The notes: generated by a model from the sequence alone, not told the origin. Counted from the first letter of the stretch, positions 25,873 through 37,495 are shown. The stretch: DNA of 64,000 nucleotides from Diphasiastrum complanatum (GCA_029204225.1 CM055096.1:72111349-72175348), one strand, 5' to 3'. Translations and numbers: made by a program.

Positions 25873-25917
25873 TTTTCGATCCATTTGCATTCCTCACTAC
25901 TACAGACACTCCAAAAA

Positions 25918-27093
25918 TGGCCGAATCAGATTCCGAACATAATGCTGACGTATCAGAGATGCCTGCAACATTAAAATTGGTTCCTTGTGAGCGTATTGCC
26001 ATGTTCCAGTGGTACAACCAAGCACATATGCTCTTCCAGATATTCGATTTCAAAATTTCTCAGTGGAAGGGACATCAGAGCCTCTACCTTATGTACCAGG
26101 CTTATGAAAAAAAATTTAGCCGAAGAGTTGATGTTCCATGTTGATATTCTTAATCTTTAGCTCTATTCTACTTGGTTGTTAGCAGTCTTACTACCTTCGG
26201 CTTCCCAAGTGGTCATAAAGAGAAATTGGTAAAGCTAACCAAAATCCAAGGAATTAGGAGCTCTTGTGCCTACCTCACCAGGTACACATTTTACGCGCAA
26301 GGCACATCTATTGCAGATTCCACTCCAGATTTTTGCCATGCTTGCCGAATCCTATGAAGTCCGGCATAACATGTATAATTGGTCTGGATTTATCTCCAGA
26401 CATTTGACCCATGTCCTCCAAAAGAGAGCCCCAGTCACATCATTGGGCTACATCTTTTTTTATCTTGCTCAAAGTCAGTCTTCATGTGACTTGAAGCTTG
26501 TGTTGCTTCCACGGGATGCAGCTGCTACTAGCCGACGCTATACCCCCTCCACAGCTCTAGCCACATCTTCCCCACACGTTGTTGTAGCTCATGAGCGTCG
26601 CATCAAGAAGAGACATGACCGATCATCACCACCAACCTCTCAACTTGCTGATACCACACCACCACTGAAAAAGCAAAGGATAAAGATGACCACCAGCAAA
26701 CCAGCTCCTGAATCCGACACAAAGTCCGATCACCCACCGCCATCTACGACAAATCACCTGGCTGCAAGAAAACAAAAGAAGAAGATGGCTGGATACGATC
26801 TCACAGTGAAGACAATGGAGATGAAAAAGAAGGCAGCCTCCAACCGAGACACACCCGTCGTCGACAGATCTCACCTATTGCCTCCTCTCCTCAGCACAAC
26901 CTCATTATATAGAGAGAAGAGTCATGTGCATGAAACCATGCAACCCCCATGCAAGTCAACTATAAATAGATCACATCTCTTCATGCAGTCCTCATATGTA
27001 TCACACAGACATGCAATACTCCATATGTCTCAATTAGAGTGTCTGGGTCCTCTCAAGGTTATTAGTCATAAACTAGCCTTGACATGGAATTAA
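25918..27093 (+). pseudogene. Gag-like transposon-associated protein, frameshifted
   Basis: An ATG at 25918 (MAESDSEHNADVSEMP) opens a frame with an aromatic-rich segment (AMFQWYNQAHMLFQIFDFKI) to a stop at 26144. After broken sequence, another frame (26266-27093) encodes NWSGFISRHLTHVLQKRAP and SLGYIFFYLAQ, and then a long basic, Ser/Pro-rich tail with a nuclear-signal-like cluster (RRIKKRH, KKQRIK, RKQKKKMAG). An aromatic N-terminal domain with a charged tail would fit the gag-like 'plant transposon protein' group. This is inference. At least one frameshift separates the parts. Confidence 0.35.
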
Positions 27094-27254
27094 ATTAGGG
27101 CGTGACCAACAATCTCGAATACTGGAGGGCCGGCCTACCATATTAGGACTATTCCAGGTCCTTAATCGAATATGGCCATAACAGATGAGCTCTAGAGAAC
27201 TCGCACAGGGTACTGATGGATTTGGCACTGTGAAATCTGTATTCCTGGTGATGG

Positions 27255-27470
27255 GCCAGATACCAGACAATAGTTAACAATAGTGACCGCATTAGTCAAA
27301 TCATGGTTTGGTTAAGCAACTCTCGTTCACTATAGTCAAGAGTAATTATTTGTGAATGCATTAAATTTTTTATCAAATACTAAAGAGACCCATTTGTAAC
27401 CACATTGGTCAAATTATGGTTTAATTAAGCAACTCTTGTTCACCTATAGTCAAATAACACTCAAGATCAA
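27255..27470 (+). repeat. Dispersed repeat with two internal units of about 105 bp (inverted copy at 50.85-51.06 kb)
   Basis: The segment contains ggtttggttaagcaactct, then ttcactatagtcaagagtaa, and the same words again about 105 bp later with changes. Its reverse complement, again with two internal units, lies at about 50848-51055, immediately left of the DUF7869-type gene remnant. Confidence 0.8.
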
Positions 27471-27852
27471 GGGTATTAAACCATAAAGATCCGAAAAAAA
27501 CAAGGGTGGGTACACCTACCTACCCTCAAACATTGGATCCATACATCAACAACGTGCATCAACAACCCTTGGGAGCTTGGTCTTCTCAATCTACACTTGA
27601 TGTTCTTTCCAGCAAATGTCTACTTGGGCTAAATGGATGAAAGATGAGTTTGCTACAAAATTCCAAAGTGGATGCAACTCACATGTGGCCTGTACTTTTC
27701 ATACATTAAATGCTCGCAAGTGATCCAAGAAACCACTCCAATCAAGCAATCATTAGCCAATTTGAAGCTAGAAGACAATTGGGATGCAAACCTAGAATTT
27801 TCACTCATGATCTTGCTTCATGGCGATCAAACTTCATGTGTGCATGTACCTA

Positions 27853-27865
27853 GGCTCTGATACCA
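27853..27865 (-). other. Primer binding site, initiator tRNA-Met type
   Basis: The reverse complement reads TGGTATCAGAGCC, the common plant Copia primer site complementary to the 3' end of initiator tRNA-Met. It abuts the TGTTAAAA end of the LTR to its right, so the element points left (- strand). Confidence 0.85.
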
Positions 27866-28977
27866 TGTTAAAAAATGAGATTTGAGGACCATGCAAAGAT
27901 CTACAACAACATCCATGCATGATGTGAGGTTGCACAAGATGCATCTATGATAGATCAAATCAGATTTTCAAGGGCTATCTATCAAGCTTTGAATCAAGGC
28001 AAGAGCTCATCTACAACAAAAGTTATGATATCCAAAGAGAAGCTACGTTTTCACATCCACATGAAAAAACAAAGTGAAATTCACTATGAGAGACAAAACC
28101 AAGCATGTTGTTGCTCTTGTGTAGAGAGAGAAAATATACTCATACTCGAGTAGAGAGAGAATAGACCAAAAAATGTATGTGATCCAAAATTGCATTAACT
28201 CTCAACTTCATTGATTTGTACAAAGAGTGAGCTCCTCTATTTAGTTCTAGATCCAAGAGGATTAGAAAGCAAGTAAAATGATTGGATCTCTTACATAGCT
28301 CCTCTAACTTTGATTGGTCTAGTGACATTAAGGACCCTTGATTATGATTGGACCAATTTCATGGATCATTCACTTTTGATTGGTCACATGACTTCATGAC
28401 AACACATAGAAAAGTGTCACTAGCCCTCTACTATCATGCCATGTGTAAGAAGCCTAACCTACCTCGAGCTACATCACACACCAAAATTGGCCTAATCACC
28501 TAGTAACATGTGTGCATGGGGTAGAAAAGTCAAAGTACCCTCCAAAATGTGTGATGATTGGATCTCTTACATAGCTCCTCTAACTTTGATTGGTCTAGTG
28601 ACATAAGGACCCTTGATTGTGATTGGACCAATTTCATGGATCTTTCACTTTTGATTGGTCACATGACTTCATGACAACACATAGTAAAGTGTCACTAGCC
28701 CTCTATTATCATGCCCTGTGTAAGAAGCCTAACCCATCTTGAGCTACATCACACACCAAAATTGGCCTAATCATCTACCTACATGTGTGCATGGGATAGA
28801 AAAGTCAAAGTACCCCCCAAACTCAAGATTAAGGCCTATTAACTATTCAAACTAAACTAAAAAAATTATGGCTACTTCCACACATGGGAACATGCTCCAC
28901 ACATGAGATTTCACTATGTACATGATATTGCAAAAGATCAAGCTAGATTTTGCCAATTTTTCACATTTTTTAGAACA
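27866..28977 (-). repeat. 5' LTR of a - strand Copia-like element, about 1.1 kb
   Basis: The right edge of the primer site fixes one end at TGTTAAAAAATGAG. The best candidate for the other end is ACATTTTTTAGAACA at about 28977, which gives TG...CA ends with an imperfect inverted match. The first end is secure and the second is inferred. Inside, a 275-bp block is tandemly duplicated (about 28279-28553 and 28554-28823). The internal region left of 27853 (about 27480-27850) contains no gag that I recognise, so the element is mostly lost. Confidence 0.6.
28279..28823. repeat. Tandem duplication inside the LTR, period 275 bp
   Basis: The block starting tgattggatctcttacatag is present twice head to tail with few differences (for example attatgattgg against attgtgattgg). 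It contains several gattgg/ccaat words, which are CCAAT-box-like; whether they act as promoter elements is unknown. Confidence 0.9.
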
Positions 28978-31470
28978 ACTTTGTTTGGTTAATTTTGTTG
29001 TTTGATACAACGGAATAATAATTATTTATAAATCTTATCAAATCAGATCTCTTCATGTGAACTCAATAACAAGTTGGTATTTAGCAATTTTAGACTTACA
29101 TAAACTTGTCTTCTAAAGGACAAAAAGATGAAAGTTGTATCGTAAGAGATTGAAGTTTCTATTGCTTTTACCAAATTTTGTTATTATCTATTAAAATTTT
29201 AAATGTATGTATGCAAGTTATTATTGTGGTATTATGTCATGAAGTCTTTGCCATAATGCTTAAATTGTTGGATTAACCAAAAAAAACCATCATCACAATC
29301 CATAAAACATTTGTCTGTAAAAGTTAAGAACAACCATCAAAATTTTACAAAAAGTTGAATATGACAATATGACATTGCAAGGCCTTTGTGGTACAATACC
29401 ACATCATTCTTATTCTCTTCATTTCCCGTAAAATCAGTTTTTAAATTTTTACAAAGGAAATGGTGGTGCCTCACAGAACGTAATCTGAGGGGCAATTTTT
29501 TTTTTGACAAATTTTTTTTACAGGCACCTTTCGGACGCCGGAAGGTGCACATAAAAAAAATTACTTTTTTTGACATGCACCTTCTGCCCGAAAGGTGCGT
29601 GTAAAAAAAAATTTACGTCAAAAAAAAAGAAAAAAAATGTAAAAAGAGAATTCACGCAAGGGAAGGGCCGGCTCCTCGGCCCTTCCGCCCATGGAAGAAT
29701 GTGCGCCCGAGCAATCTTCCATAAACGCTTCTACAATTCAGCTTCCAAATCTCCCTCTGGCCATCAAGCATATTTATGCTGAAATGTTGGTCTATAAACT
29801 AACTAAAGCAACCAACACAAAGTGATAAGCACAAATAACTTTTACCAAAATACGAATGCCTTGCATTTATAAGGGAGGAGGCACTACAAGAGAGGACCAA
29901 AAGTTCTCTGTAGGTGCTCCCAATAGGCGGTGATTGTGAGAGAGTTTCTTCCTCGGAATTAGACATGACACAATTACGTGAAGGGTGACGGTGCCACTTG
30001 GTTCTAATCAGAGAGCTTGTGTGAGAATCCTACAAGCAAAGCTTGTAATATCTCAACTCCATGACAAATCAAGCAACAATTAGGACATGTTTTGTTTAGT
30101 AAGCTGTTCATGGTGCACATTTTAGATAGATCAAGGGGCAAGATAATCACTTCGTATCCCTTGGTCATGGTTTTCAAAACTACGAAAATTAAAACTCAAA
30201 AGCATAGCATCGCAACGAGATTTTCATCTCAGCATTTCTTTAAATATTCTGTACAATGTCACTGCCAGGTACTCCTTATACGTGCATCTCAGTGGACATT
30301 CAACCTTTTTTTCTAGCCTCCATACATCCTTCAACCTTCTTTACATGGTATTTAAAAGCATACTTACATTCAGTGCAGTCCCTTCCTTCTTCGCTCACAC
30401 CTTGGTTCATTCAGATGAGTTATCCAGATAATTAAGGAACTGGGTCGAAGGAGAATAACATCAGTTGAAAGCATAGATGACTTTCCTACAATAGCAATTC
30501 TTTGCAAGAGCTACCCAGCAAAAAAGACAGTGCCAAAGATTCATGCTATCTAGCATTTTGATTTTATTCGAATTGCATGGGAATTGCCCTTAGTCCAATT
30601 CCCCAGGAAAGCTTCGTATGTGTGGGTTTCTTGTGCATGAAAGTAAATTTGCAAATGCCGATATGGAAACTACGCTCAGACGCATAAGAATAAAAGTAAT
30701 AAGATTGTAGAGCAGGTTTGCAGCAAGGCGGGGTATGTGATAGCAAAGGGATAACACAAAAGCTAGCTGTAAAATCGTTCACTAGTATGGATAATGCAAA
30801 CATTAATAGCAATATACAAGGAAATCAAAACACGTGACAAGCTATATAAACAAGATTTCCAAGAGACTGTCCAGTTTGGAGAAGACTGCTTAAGAATTAA
30901 TTTCATGCTCAATAAAACGACAACAATTGTGAATGCAGCTTTCATAGGTAAAGTTAGCCACTAAAATATGAAAAACTAGAAAGTGTTTTAACTGGTGATG
31001 CACAACAACTAAGAGGAAAACATCTTGATTCCCAGCCTAAACAGAAATGCAAAAGATTTGATCCAAATGCAGGATCATGTCAAGTTCAGTATAGTGTTTG
31101 TCAAGAGTAACACAGAAAACTTGTTCTGTGAGTAAAATTTTTTAAAGGCATCACTGGCCAAGCTAGATCAGCCTTCCCAGTACCAAAGGTGTAATAAGAT
31201 TCTTGAAAAAAAAAGGCAAGCATGCAGAAAGCTGGCTATCCACTTAGTGGTGTAGTAGTTGAAATATTTTGCTATTGTAACTTATTTGAATTAAAGCTTG
31301 GAAACAAGAAGAGAGAACGACAGTTGGCTTCCAACGTCTTATCAATATTTCACAAAACTTATACCAAGTAACAAGTTGCATATTTTAACATGCTAACTTG
31401 AACTGAAAAAGTTTGCTCCAAAAAAAGCATGACGCAGGATGTGAACATCTACTGAATCGATGGCAGCAGG
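28978..31470. other. Intergenic with a paired-hairpin patch; includes the 3' flank of the BIR1-like gene
   Basis: Mostly AT-rich, no gene seen. At 29520-29600 two short hairpins occur close together: gcacctttcgg facing ccggaaggtgc, and gcaccttctgc facing cgaaaggtgc. They are separated and flanked by A- and T-rich runs. The final 500 bp (about 30950-31470) probably contain the 3' untranslated region of the gene encoded to the right on the - strand; no single polyadenylation signal stands out. Confidence 0.5.
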
Positions 31471-31473
31471 CCA

Positions 31474-33303
31474 TCAGTCCCTTGAATTACCTTGACTGGT
31501 GACAATCAATTCATCAGCGTCAATGTCAACTGTCTGAGATACAATTGGTACCTCCTCATCCTGATCTGTAAAATGATACTTTTCTCCAATTGCTCTCAAA
31601 AGCTGAAGGACTTCATACATGGATGGTCGATCCCTTGGCATTGAGAGCACACATGCACAACCTACTCTCAAAAATTGTACAAGCTCGTTATCCGTACCTT
31701 TACTCTTCAGAGATTTGTCGATTGCCTCATTGAATTTTCCATTGTTGGACAGCATCCCAACCCATTCCACTAAGGTTCCCTTGAAATCTCCTTCCACATT
31801 CACATCTACAGGATTCTGGCCAGTGACAAGCTCAAGAAGGGCCACTCCAAAACTGTAGACATCCCCTTTGACAGTTGCCACCAATGTTCGAGTATACTCA
31901 GGAGCAACATAACCCACATCTCCAAAATCTCCATTAACAAATGTGCTTATGTGAGTGTCAACTGGATTCATGAGCCGGGCTAGACCAAAATCTGTGATCC
32001 TTGCGTCAAAATCCTCATCAAGTAGAATGCTGCTAGAACTTATATTGCGGTGGATGATGCGAGGATTGCAGCTATGATGGAGCCAAGCAAGACCTCTAGC
32101 GGCCCCGATGCCAATCTTCAACCTGGCTGGCCAATCAAGACTTTCAGCTTCATCAGATTCATGTAATCGGGTCTGAAGAGTCCCATTTATCATGTGTTTG
32201 TACACCAAAAGGCGCTCAGCACCAGCAACACAGAACCCAAGCAGAGGCACCAAATTACGATGGCGTACCTTCCCAAGAGTTTCCATCTCAGCTCGAAACT
32301 GCCGATCGTTATGAGGGGAAGGTCTTAATCTTTTAATGGCCAAAACAGAGCCATCTCGAAGGGTTGCTTTGTAAAAAATACCAGTCCGCCCAATGCCTAT
32401 CAGATTGTCTCTGGAGAAGTTGTTGGTGGCCGCCATGAGATCCGAAAGTCTAATTTTCACAAGTGGTTTTTCAAACATGGAGACAGGAATAGCACGCGGC
32501 GCTTTTATCTTCCTAACCCACGAGTTTTCACCACTCATTGTAAAAGACCTGCCTCGTCTCTTCTTAAAGAGAATTAACCAAATACAGAGACTGGCAACAG
32601 CCAATGAAGCCAAAACAACACCTACAACCACACCTGCAACTAGACCTGCATTAGTGCCTGATCCTGGAGATTTGCACCGACTTGACAGGGGGGTGCCACA
32701 TAAACCTCGATTCCCCTGAAAAGATTGCCCAGAGAAATTTGCAAAAGTGTATGGAATCACACCGGTCAATTGGTTATCAGAAAAATCAACATCTTTCATT
32801 CGATCAAGGAGCCCAATCTGACCAGGAATGGACCCTGTCAAATTATTCTTCTGCAGATGGAGAGAGTTCAGATAGATGCAGTTGGCAAGGCTGGATGGGA
32901 TTGGACCTCTAAGATGATTCGAAGAAAGATCCAGTTTGACCAGGTATGGTAACATATTACCTATATTATCAGGAATTGGGCCGGTGAAGGCATTTGAAGA
33001 AAGATCTAAAGCTGTAAGGCTGGTACAATTAGACCATCCCTGAGGAAAAGTTCCCTCAAGCCCCAACCCTGAAAGTGATAGGCTGTACACAGTAAGATGA
33101 AGGCATTGAACACCGAAGTACTGCTGGCATATAGCATCCGTAGAAATGTTAGTGAATGTCCAGCTTTCAAGGGAATTATTGCGATCTATAAGTGTTTTTT
33201 TAATCTGCTGAAGACAAAAAAAATCAGATGTCTGAGCGTTCACTTGCTGATGCGAATACAGCCCAACAAAAACAGCAATCATCAAAGCCCAATCGGATGC
33301 CAT
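31474..33303 (-). CDS. BIR1-like: BIR1-like leucine-rich-repeat receptor-like kinase, intact, 609 residues
   Basis: This is the only clearly intact host gene. Residues 1-23 form a signal peptide. LRRNT cysteines lie at 30, 59 and 67, about five leucine-rich repeats run from 73 to 205, a membrane helix spans about 219-246, and the kinase domain occupies about 300-570. The kinase shows the glycine loop GIGRTG (303-308), lysine 324 (LAIK), DFG at 438-440 and APE at 467-469. The catalytic loop reads HRN (418-420) where active kinases have HRD. The short LRR ectodomain, the RLMNPVDTHISTFVNGDFG activation segment and the length (family about 600-620) place it in the BAK1-interacting receptor kinase (BIR) group, nearest to BIR1. 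In Arabidopsis these proteins bind the co-receptor BAK1 at the plasma membrane and restrain immune signalling and cell death. The start was chosen for its signal peptide. The ORF has no intron. No frame damage is seen; the HRN change is, to my knowledge, shared by BIR1 relatives. Repeats on both sides, but none inside. Confidence 0.93.
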   Translation of the reverse strand: MASDWALMIAVFVGLYSHQQVNAQTSDFFCLQQIKKTLIDRNNSLESWTFTNISTDAICQQYFGVQCLHLTVYSLSLSGLGLEGTFPQGWSNCTSLTALDLSSNAFTGPIPDNIGNMLPYLVKLDLSSNHLRGPIPSSLANCIYLNSLHLQKNNLTGSIPGQIGLLDRMKDVDFSDNQLTGVIPYTFANFSGQSFQGNRGLCGTPLSSRCKSPGSGTNAGLVAGVVVGVVLASLAVASLCIWLILFKKRRGRSFTMSGENSWVRKIKAPRAIPVSMFEKPLVKIRLSDLMAATNNFSRDNLIGIGRTGIFYKATLRDGSVLAIKRLRPSPHNDRQFRAEMETLGKVRHRNLVPLLGFCVAGAERLLVYKHMINGTLQTRLHESDEAESLDWPARLKIGIGAARGLAWLHHSCNPRIIHRNISSSSILLDEDFDARITDFGLARLMNPVDTHISTFVNGDFGDVGYVAPEYTRTLVATVKGDVYSFGVALLELVTGQNPVDVNVEGDFKGTLVEWVGMLSNNGKFNEAIDKSLKSKGTDNELVQFLRVGCACVLSMPRDRPSMYEVLQLLRAIGEKYHFTDQDEEVPIVSQTVDIDADELIVTSQGNSRD

Positions 33304-34198
33304 ATCTGCCTTCCGTCTTTATTCGTCTCGCGCTCTTTCTTAACACAGATTTCTGGATGCCATCGTCATTATCAATAGCAGAGCCAAAACAATGGCAAAT
33401 GACTCACTTTGATCCTATCATCAACCAAGCAGCTCCTCCTCATCTGCAAAGTCCAACACTTCAGTTCAGCAAAAACATGAAAATGGCACTTCTCACACGA
33501 AAAAGGGTATACAAGACAACTCAAAATCTTACAAAAGGGAGAATAACAAATATTGCCCAAGAAGCAATGCGAATGCTAAAATAGCAACAAAATCCCAACA
33601 ATCTGAAAGTAAATAACAAACTTTTCGTATCTAAAACTTTTTCTCAAAAAGATACAGACATTTTTCCTAAGGGTGGATGCTAGATCTGACTGAGCAAAGT
33701 AGATGAAGCAAACAAAACTAGAACACAAGCTAGAGAACAACTTCCAACTCCGATGCCCCAAGGGTGAGACGTTCCTGAACATCAAAGGGTAAGATCATGC
33801 TATACAAATGAAGATCTCCCAACCAAGACAAGATAGCAGCTTTCTCAAACCTGAATCCATCCTATTGCATTTTCAAGATACAAATAGCTTGACAGTTATC
33901 ATTCCTGCCGTCAACAGCGATGGTTGCTGTAGCACGCAAACAGCTACAAAAAACCAGGTCAACACAACCCTCGCCGTTGCTGTTCACATCCACAGCCTCA
34001 GCGCACATAATAAAATGGCGCTGAAGCGATGAAGACGGAGGAGGAAAAGAAAAACCCAACAGCCTGACGCTTGCTATAAACAAATAGAACCTGCACCACA
34101 AAGCCGCCCCTTTCCATTTCCATCTCCCCTGCCTTGCATTTTCTCAAGTGAGAAGCTAAAAAAAAAAAAAACCCCACACACACACACACTCTTCCTTT
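33304..34198 (-). promoter_or_regulatory. Upstream region of the BIR1-like gene
   Basis: About 0.9 kb between the start codon and the first repeat (34199). It holds only short unsupported ORFs and a (CA)n stretch near 34175-34190. It should contain the 5' untranslated region and core promoter, but I could not single out a TATA box or a 5' UTR intron with confidence. Confidence 0.45.
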
Positions 34199-34300
34199 TT
34201 GGCCTTGCATTGCAAAGGCAATAGTATGTGTTGAGGTCGGTCAATGAACAAAGTCAATGTTAAAGACTAATATGTGGTGGTGGTCTAGACTTTTAAGGCA
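34199..34300 (+). repeat. Dispersed repeat, copy 2 (first copy at 2.77 kb)
   Basis: It matches 2777-2890 in the same orientation (ttggccttgcattgcaaagg, tgtgttgaggtcggtcaatg, ggtggtggtct). It sits about 0.9 kb upstream of the BIR1-like start codon and could mark the outer limit of that gene's own promoter. Confidence 0.6.
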
Positions 34301-35339
34301 TCTCTATCACGAAATGTACTTGTGTTTTTTACGTTTTTTTTTTTTACCATGTTAAAATATATGACAATATGTAAATTAGATATGAATCATTTGAAAAGTG
34401 CATTAAATCATATTTATCTTATTAATATGTTGGCATGCTACTTAACTAACATAGCAACAGATTGATTCTAGTGCATGCAAAAGCAAAGAATTGGTCATCT
34501 GCATGCTCATCTTATTATTCTCAAAATGATTGGTGCAAATTACCAAAATTAATACGTACAATATAGCCTTCATTGACCTCGAAAATCTACGGCAAGCGAG
34601 CGGAGAAGAGAGTAGAAATATTTGCGGAACAGCTCTTCTGCTACAATGGGCTGCTAGATGCAAAAATAGTCTAATGGAATGTTTATGCTAATTATAATCA
34701 CAGCTTAAGTGTTCTATTGCCCAACAAGATCTTATAAATAAGTTGATACTCACAAAAACAAAAATGAGTACAGTCCACCGAAAAGATTAGAAATGGTTTG
34801 TGTGGTATTACTCGTCTGATCAAAAACTGAGTCGTCGTAGACGTCCATGTTTTGATCAGAAGTAGTGAACAAGTGTGATCAAACAGCAATGAAGTGCATT
34901 CGAATCACAACAAGCATTCATCTACGTTATACACAAATAAAAAAACGTGCTGCTGCTATATTACACTGAAGCATAACAAAATAGCAATTACAACCAAAAT
35001 GACGGCGTAACTAGGAGGCTCAAAATCATTCGTCTCATGGACGGAGCATCACATAGAGTGTGCCTGAATGATCCATTTATAGAAATTCATCCATGTATTA
35101 ATTACAGTAAATATTCGTCACCTAATTAGGTAAGCCGTTGTACTTGCAAGTATTTGGCTTGTGTGACAACTATACATGGTATATACGGTCAAGGGAATGT
35201 TGATGCGGACGAGGACGTCGCAAATTCTCTCACTTTGCATTTTACGTGAAGTGGCTTTCTCTCACTTCACATTTTTGGGAAATGGCTGGGAACGTTCCTC
35301 GTTGAAAATAGACGACTGTCGGATTTTTTCTCTCTCTTC
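34301..35339. other. Intergenic, no gene seen
   Basis: AT-rich sequence with short overlapping ORFs on both strands and no motifs. No repeat shared with the rest of the window was noticed. Confidence 0.5.
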
Positions 35340-35725
35340 AAATTTTTTTGCGAAAAAGCCGACAGTGCCCTTAAAAAGCAAACAGTGCCCTTAAAAAATT
35401 GACAGTGTCTTTAAAAAGACGAAGGTGCCCTTAAAACAGTTTAACTTCTTCAAAATAGTTGAAAGGAAGAAGCTGAAGGCAAAAAGTCGACTCTGTTGCA
35501 AAAAGCCGACACTGTCGCATTTCGGAGAAATGCAAAAAGCCGGCCGACACTGTTGAAAATAGTTGAACTGTTGAGCTATGCTAAAGTGTCGCATTTCGAG
35601 AAAAGCCGACACTGTCGCATTTCAGAAAAAGCCGACACTGTTAAAAACATAGTTCATTTCTGCAGACTGTAGTGACACTTAGTGTATTTCTGCAAACTGT
35701 TGCGATACTTAGTGTATTTCTGCAG
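35340..35725. repeat. Degenerate minisatellite with an aaaaagccgacactgtcgca core
   Basis: Units of roughly 20-30 bp combine an A-rich run, gccgaca or a variant, and an actgt/agtgcc word. The first half favours cagtgcccttaaaaa and the middle favours ccgacactgtcgcatttc. The right end shifts to tagtgtatttctgca units. The gradual change along the array suggests growth by local duplication. Confidence 0.75.
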
Positions 35726-36225
35726 AGTTGTTCTAAATGCTAATTCGTGAAAGTCTTTGAAGATGGCCAAGTCTTTAATGACCTTCAAATAATTGAACTT
35801 AACATTTGAACATGAAATATTATAGGATTGGTTACCCTTTGTTGGAGATCAGCCGAAAGCCCGTTGTAGACGTTCTTCAAATAATTTGGCTGTCTAAGTT
35901 ATGATTCCTGCAGGTATCAGATGAGTAGACGTAGAACCAAAGTTGGTTTCACCTTACCCTAGATCAACGATCAATAAATGTGCAGGAAGAATCTTGAAAT
36001 GAAAATTAGTCATTCACCAAGGAGACAACTCGGGACTTAATTTCCAGCAGTCCCCCTTAGGGTCAAGGTTGGTGCCTTGGTATCTTCGTCAGATTCAGCA
36101 TGTTGAAGAACTTCTGATGTTTGATCCTTTGGTGAAGAAGTCTGAGACCATTTCTGTTGTGGAGTAGTATTGAAGGATCACTTGCCCTGAAAAAACTTTC
36201 TCCTAAATGAAATGATACTAAATTT
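35726..36225. other. Flank of the older Copia remnant, no gene seen
   Basis: No ORF. The right part (about 36030-36225) should be the 3' end of the older - strand Copia element's internal region or its LTR, but no TG...CA boundary was found. Confidence 0.4.
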
Positions 36226-36818
36226 CTATGTGCTTGGATTTGCCATGAAACTGGGATTCATTGACAGTAAAATACAACTCAAGTTGTCACACAGAATGGT
36301 GATAGCATTGAATTGAGTGTGATGTAAGTCGTGAAGTAACAACCTGATCCATACAGTTTCTTTTGAAACTTGACATGCTGCAATGTACTCTGTCTCGGTT
36401 GAAGAAAGCGCAACTGATTTCTGCTTCCCCCTGCCAGATAGAAACAAAACAAAACCCGGAGGTAGATTTTCTGGTGGAGACTGTTCCTCTTCGCAGGAAG
36501 AGTGGGTCGATATCATTCCATCATAGAATATATCTCATCACTCTCTTTAATGCTTTCCAATGGGATATCCTAGGATTAGACATGAATTGACTTAACGTGC
36601 TAACAGTGTATGCTAAATCTGGTCTAGTACACAGCATTGCATACATCAAAGATCCTATTAGTGAATGATAAGGGTACTTCGCTATGTCAGATTTAGTCAA
36701 TACTATACTTGGATCCATTGGAGTATCAATTGGTTTGCAATCAAACATATGAAATTTTTCTCAAATGTCTTTTAGATATATTTGCTGGCTAAGATAGATC
36801 TTCTTCTGAAGTCTTGAC
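36226..36818 (-). pseudogene. Older Copia element: RT end and RNase H, interrupted by a younger Copia
   Basis: On the - strand, reading leftwards from 36818, the frame gives KIYLSQQIYLKDI, then CKPIDTPMD and YHSLIGSLMYAMLCTRPDLA (the conserved C-terminal part of Copia RT). RNase H follows (SVALSSTETEYIAACQVSKE, then LCDNLSCILLSMNP). The catalytic part of RT is absent on this side. The sequence immediately upstream in the protein (SGLSKKFQDCRQDAVKTSEE) is split. Its first part lies at 42921-42983, on the other side of the younger element, so the young Copia inserted inside this gene. Several stops and frameshifts make it inactive. Confidence 0.88.
36814..36818. repeat. Target site duplication, left copy (TTGAC)
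   Basis: TTGAC directly precedes the TG of the 5' LTR and recurs directly after the CA of the 3' LTR at 42916-42920. Five bases is the usual length for Copia integration. Confidence 0.95.
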
Positions 36819-37495
36819 TGTTAAAAATTCACAATTCTAGCTTGACTAGTTTTGGTCATATGACTTGTAAATAGTTAGATGGTCATGATGTGGCTTGTCA
36901 CACGTGCCAAATAGCATAGGATTCCATTCATAAGGATGTTCTCAAGTAGACCTAAGTGTTAGAACCTTTGGAATGAGTCCAAATTATGCTTAGATACAAG
37001 GGAGAAAAAATAGGAGCTATTTTTGGTAATTTTTGCATTGTTGAGGGATCTCCAAGATTCCAACCCTAACTTGGTAGGGATGAAAGATCCACCAAAATTA
37101 GCATTAGGGATAGGTTTAGGGCTACTCATACCTGCCCAAAACCGTGATGGATCATGTATATATAGGTGATGATATCTCACCAAAATCAATCAAGCAATTT
37201 CATGTTTTTTCTCTCATAATGGTGCAATTGCTCTCTATGTTCATAATTGTTTGAGTACTTGTGATTACTAATGATTATAGGATTGAATGTAGGTCTGGTG
37301 TACAGTACTCAGACTGTGGGAGGCCGTACTTTCACACGTGTGAAGCCTTCTTCAAGGATTTGGGCCATTAACCTCAAGCATAGATTTTTGATGGATTTTG
37401 ATGGTTCAACTTGTGCTAATCTTATGAAATCATAATCTATTGTTTCCCTCATCATTTCAAGTGTTTTAGGATCCTCATTTGCTGTAATTTTTACA
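36819..37495 (+). repeat. 5' LTR of the young Copia, 677 bp
   Basis: It begins TGTTAAAAATTCAC and ends TGTAATTTTTACA, giving a TGT(T/A)AAAA...TTTTTACA inverted end. A TATA-like tgtatatataggtg lies at about 37157. It matches the 3' LTR (42234-42915) except for a handful of substitutions and one 5-bp length difference near 37370. Confidence 0.96.

Noticed and set aside
25627-25890. Minus-strand ORF with ETQKTDE repeats, looking like a coiled-coil protein
   Set aside because: It is the translation of an 18-bp minisatellite whose opposite strand is equally open.
36959-37189. 76-residue minus-strand ORF, identical at 42374-42604
   Set aside because: It lies within both LTRs and is duplicated only because the LTRs are identical.
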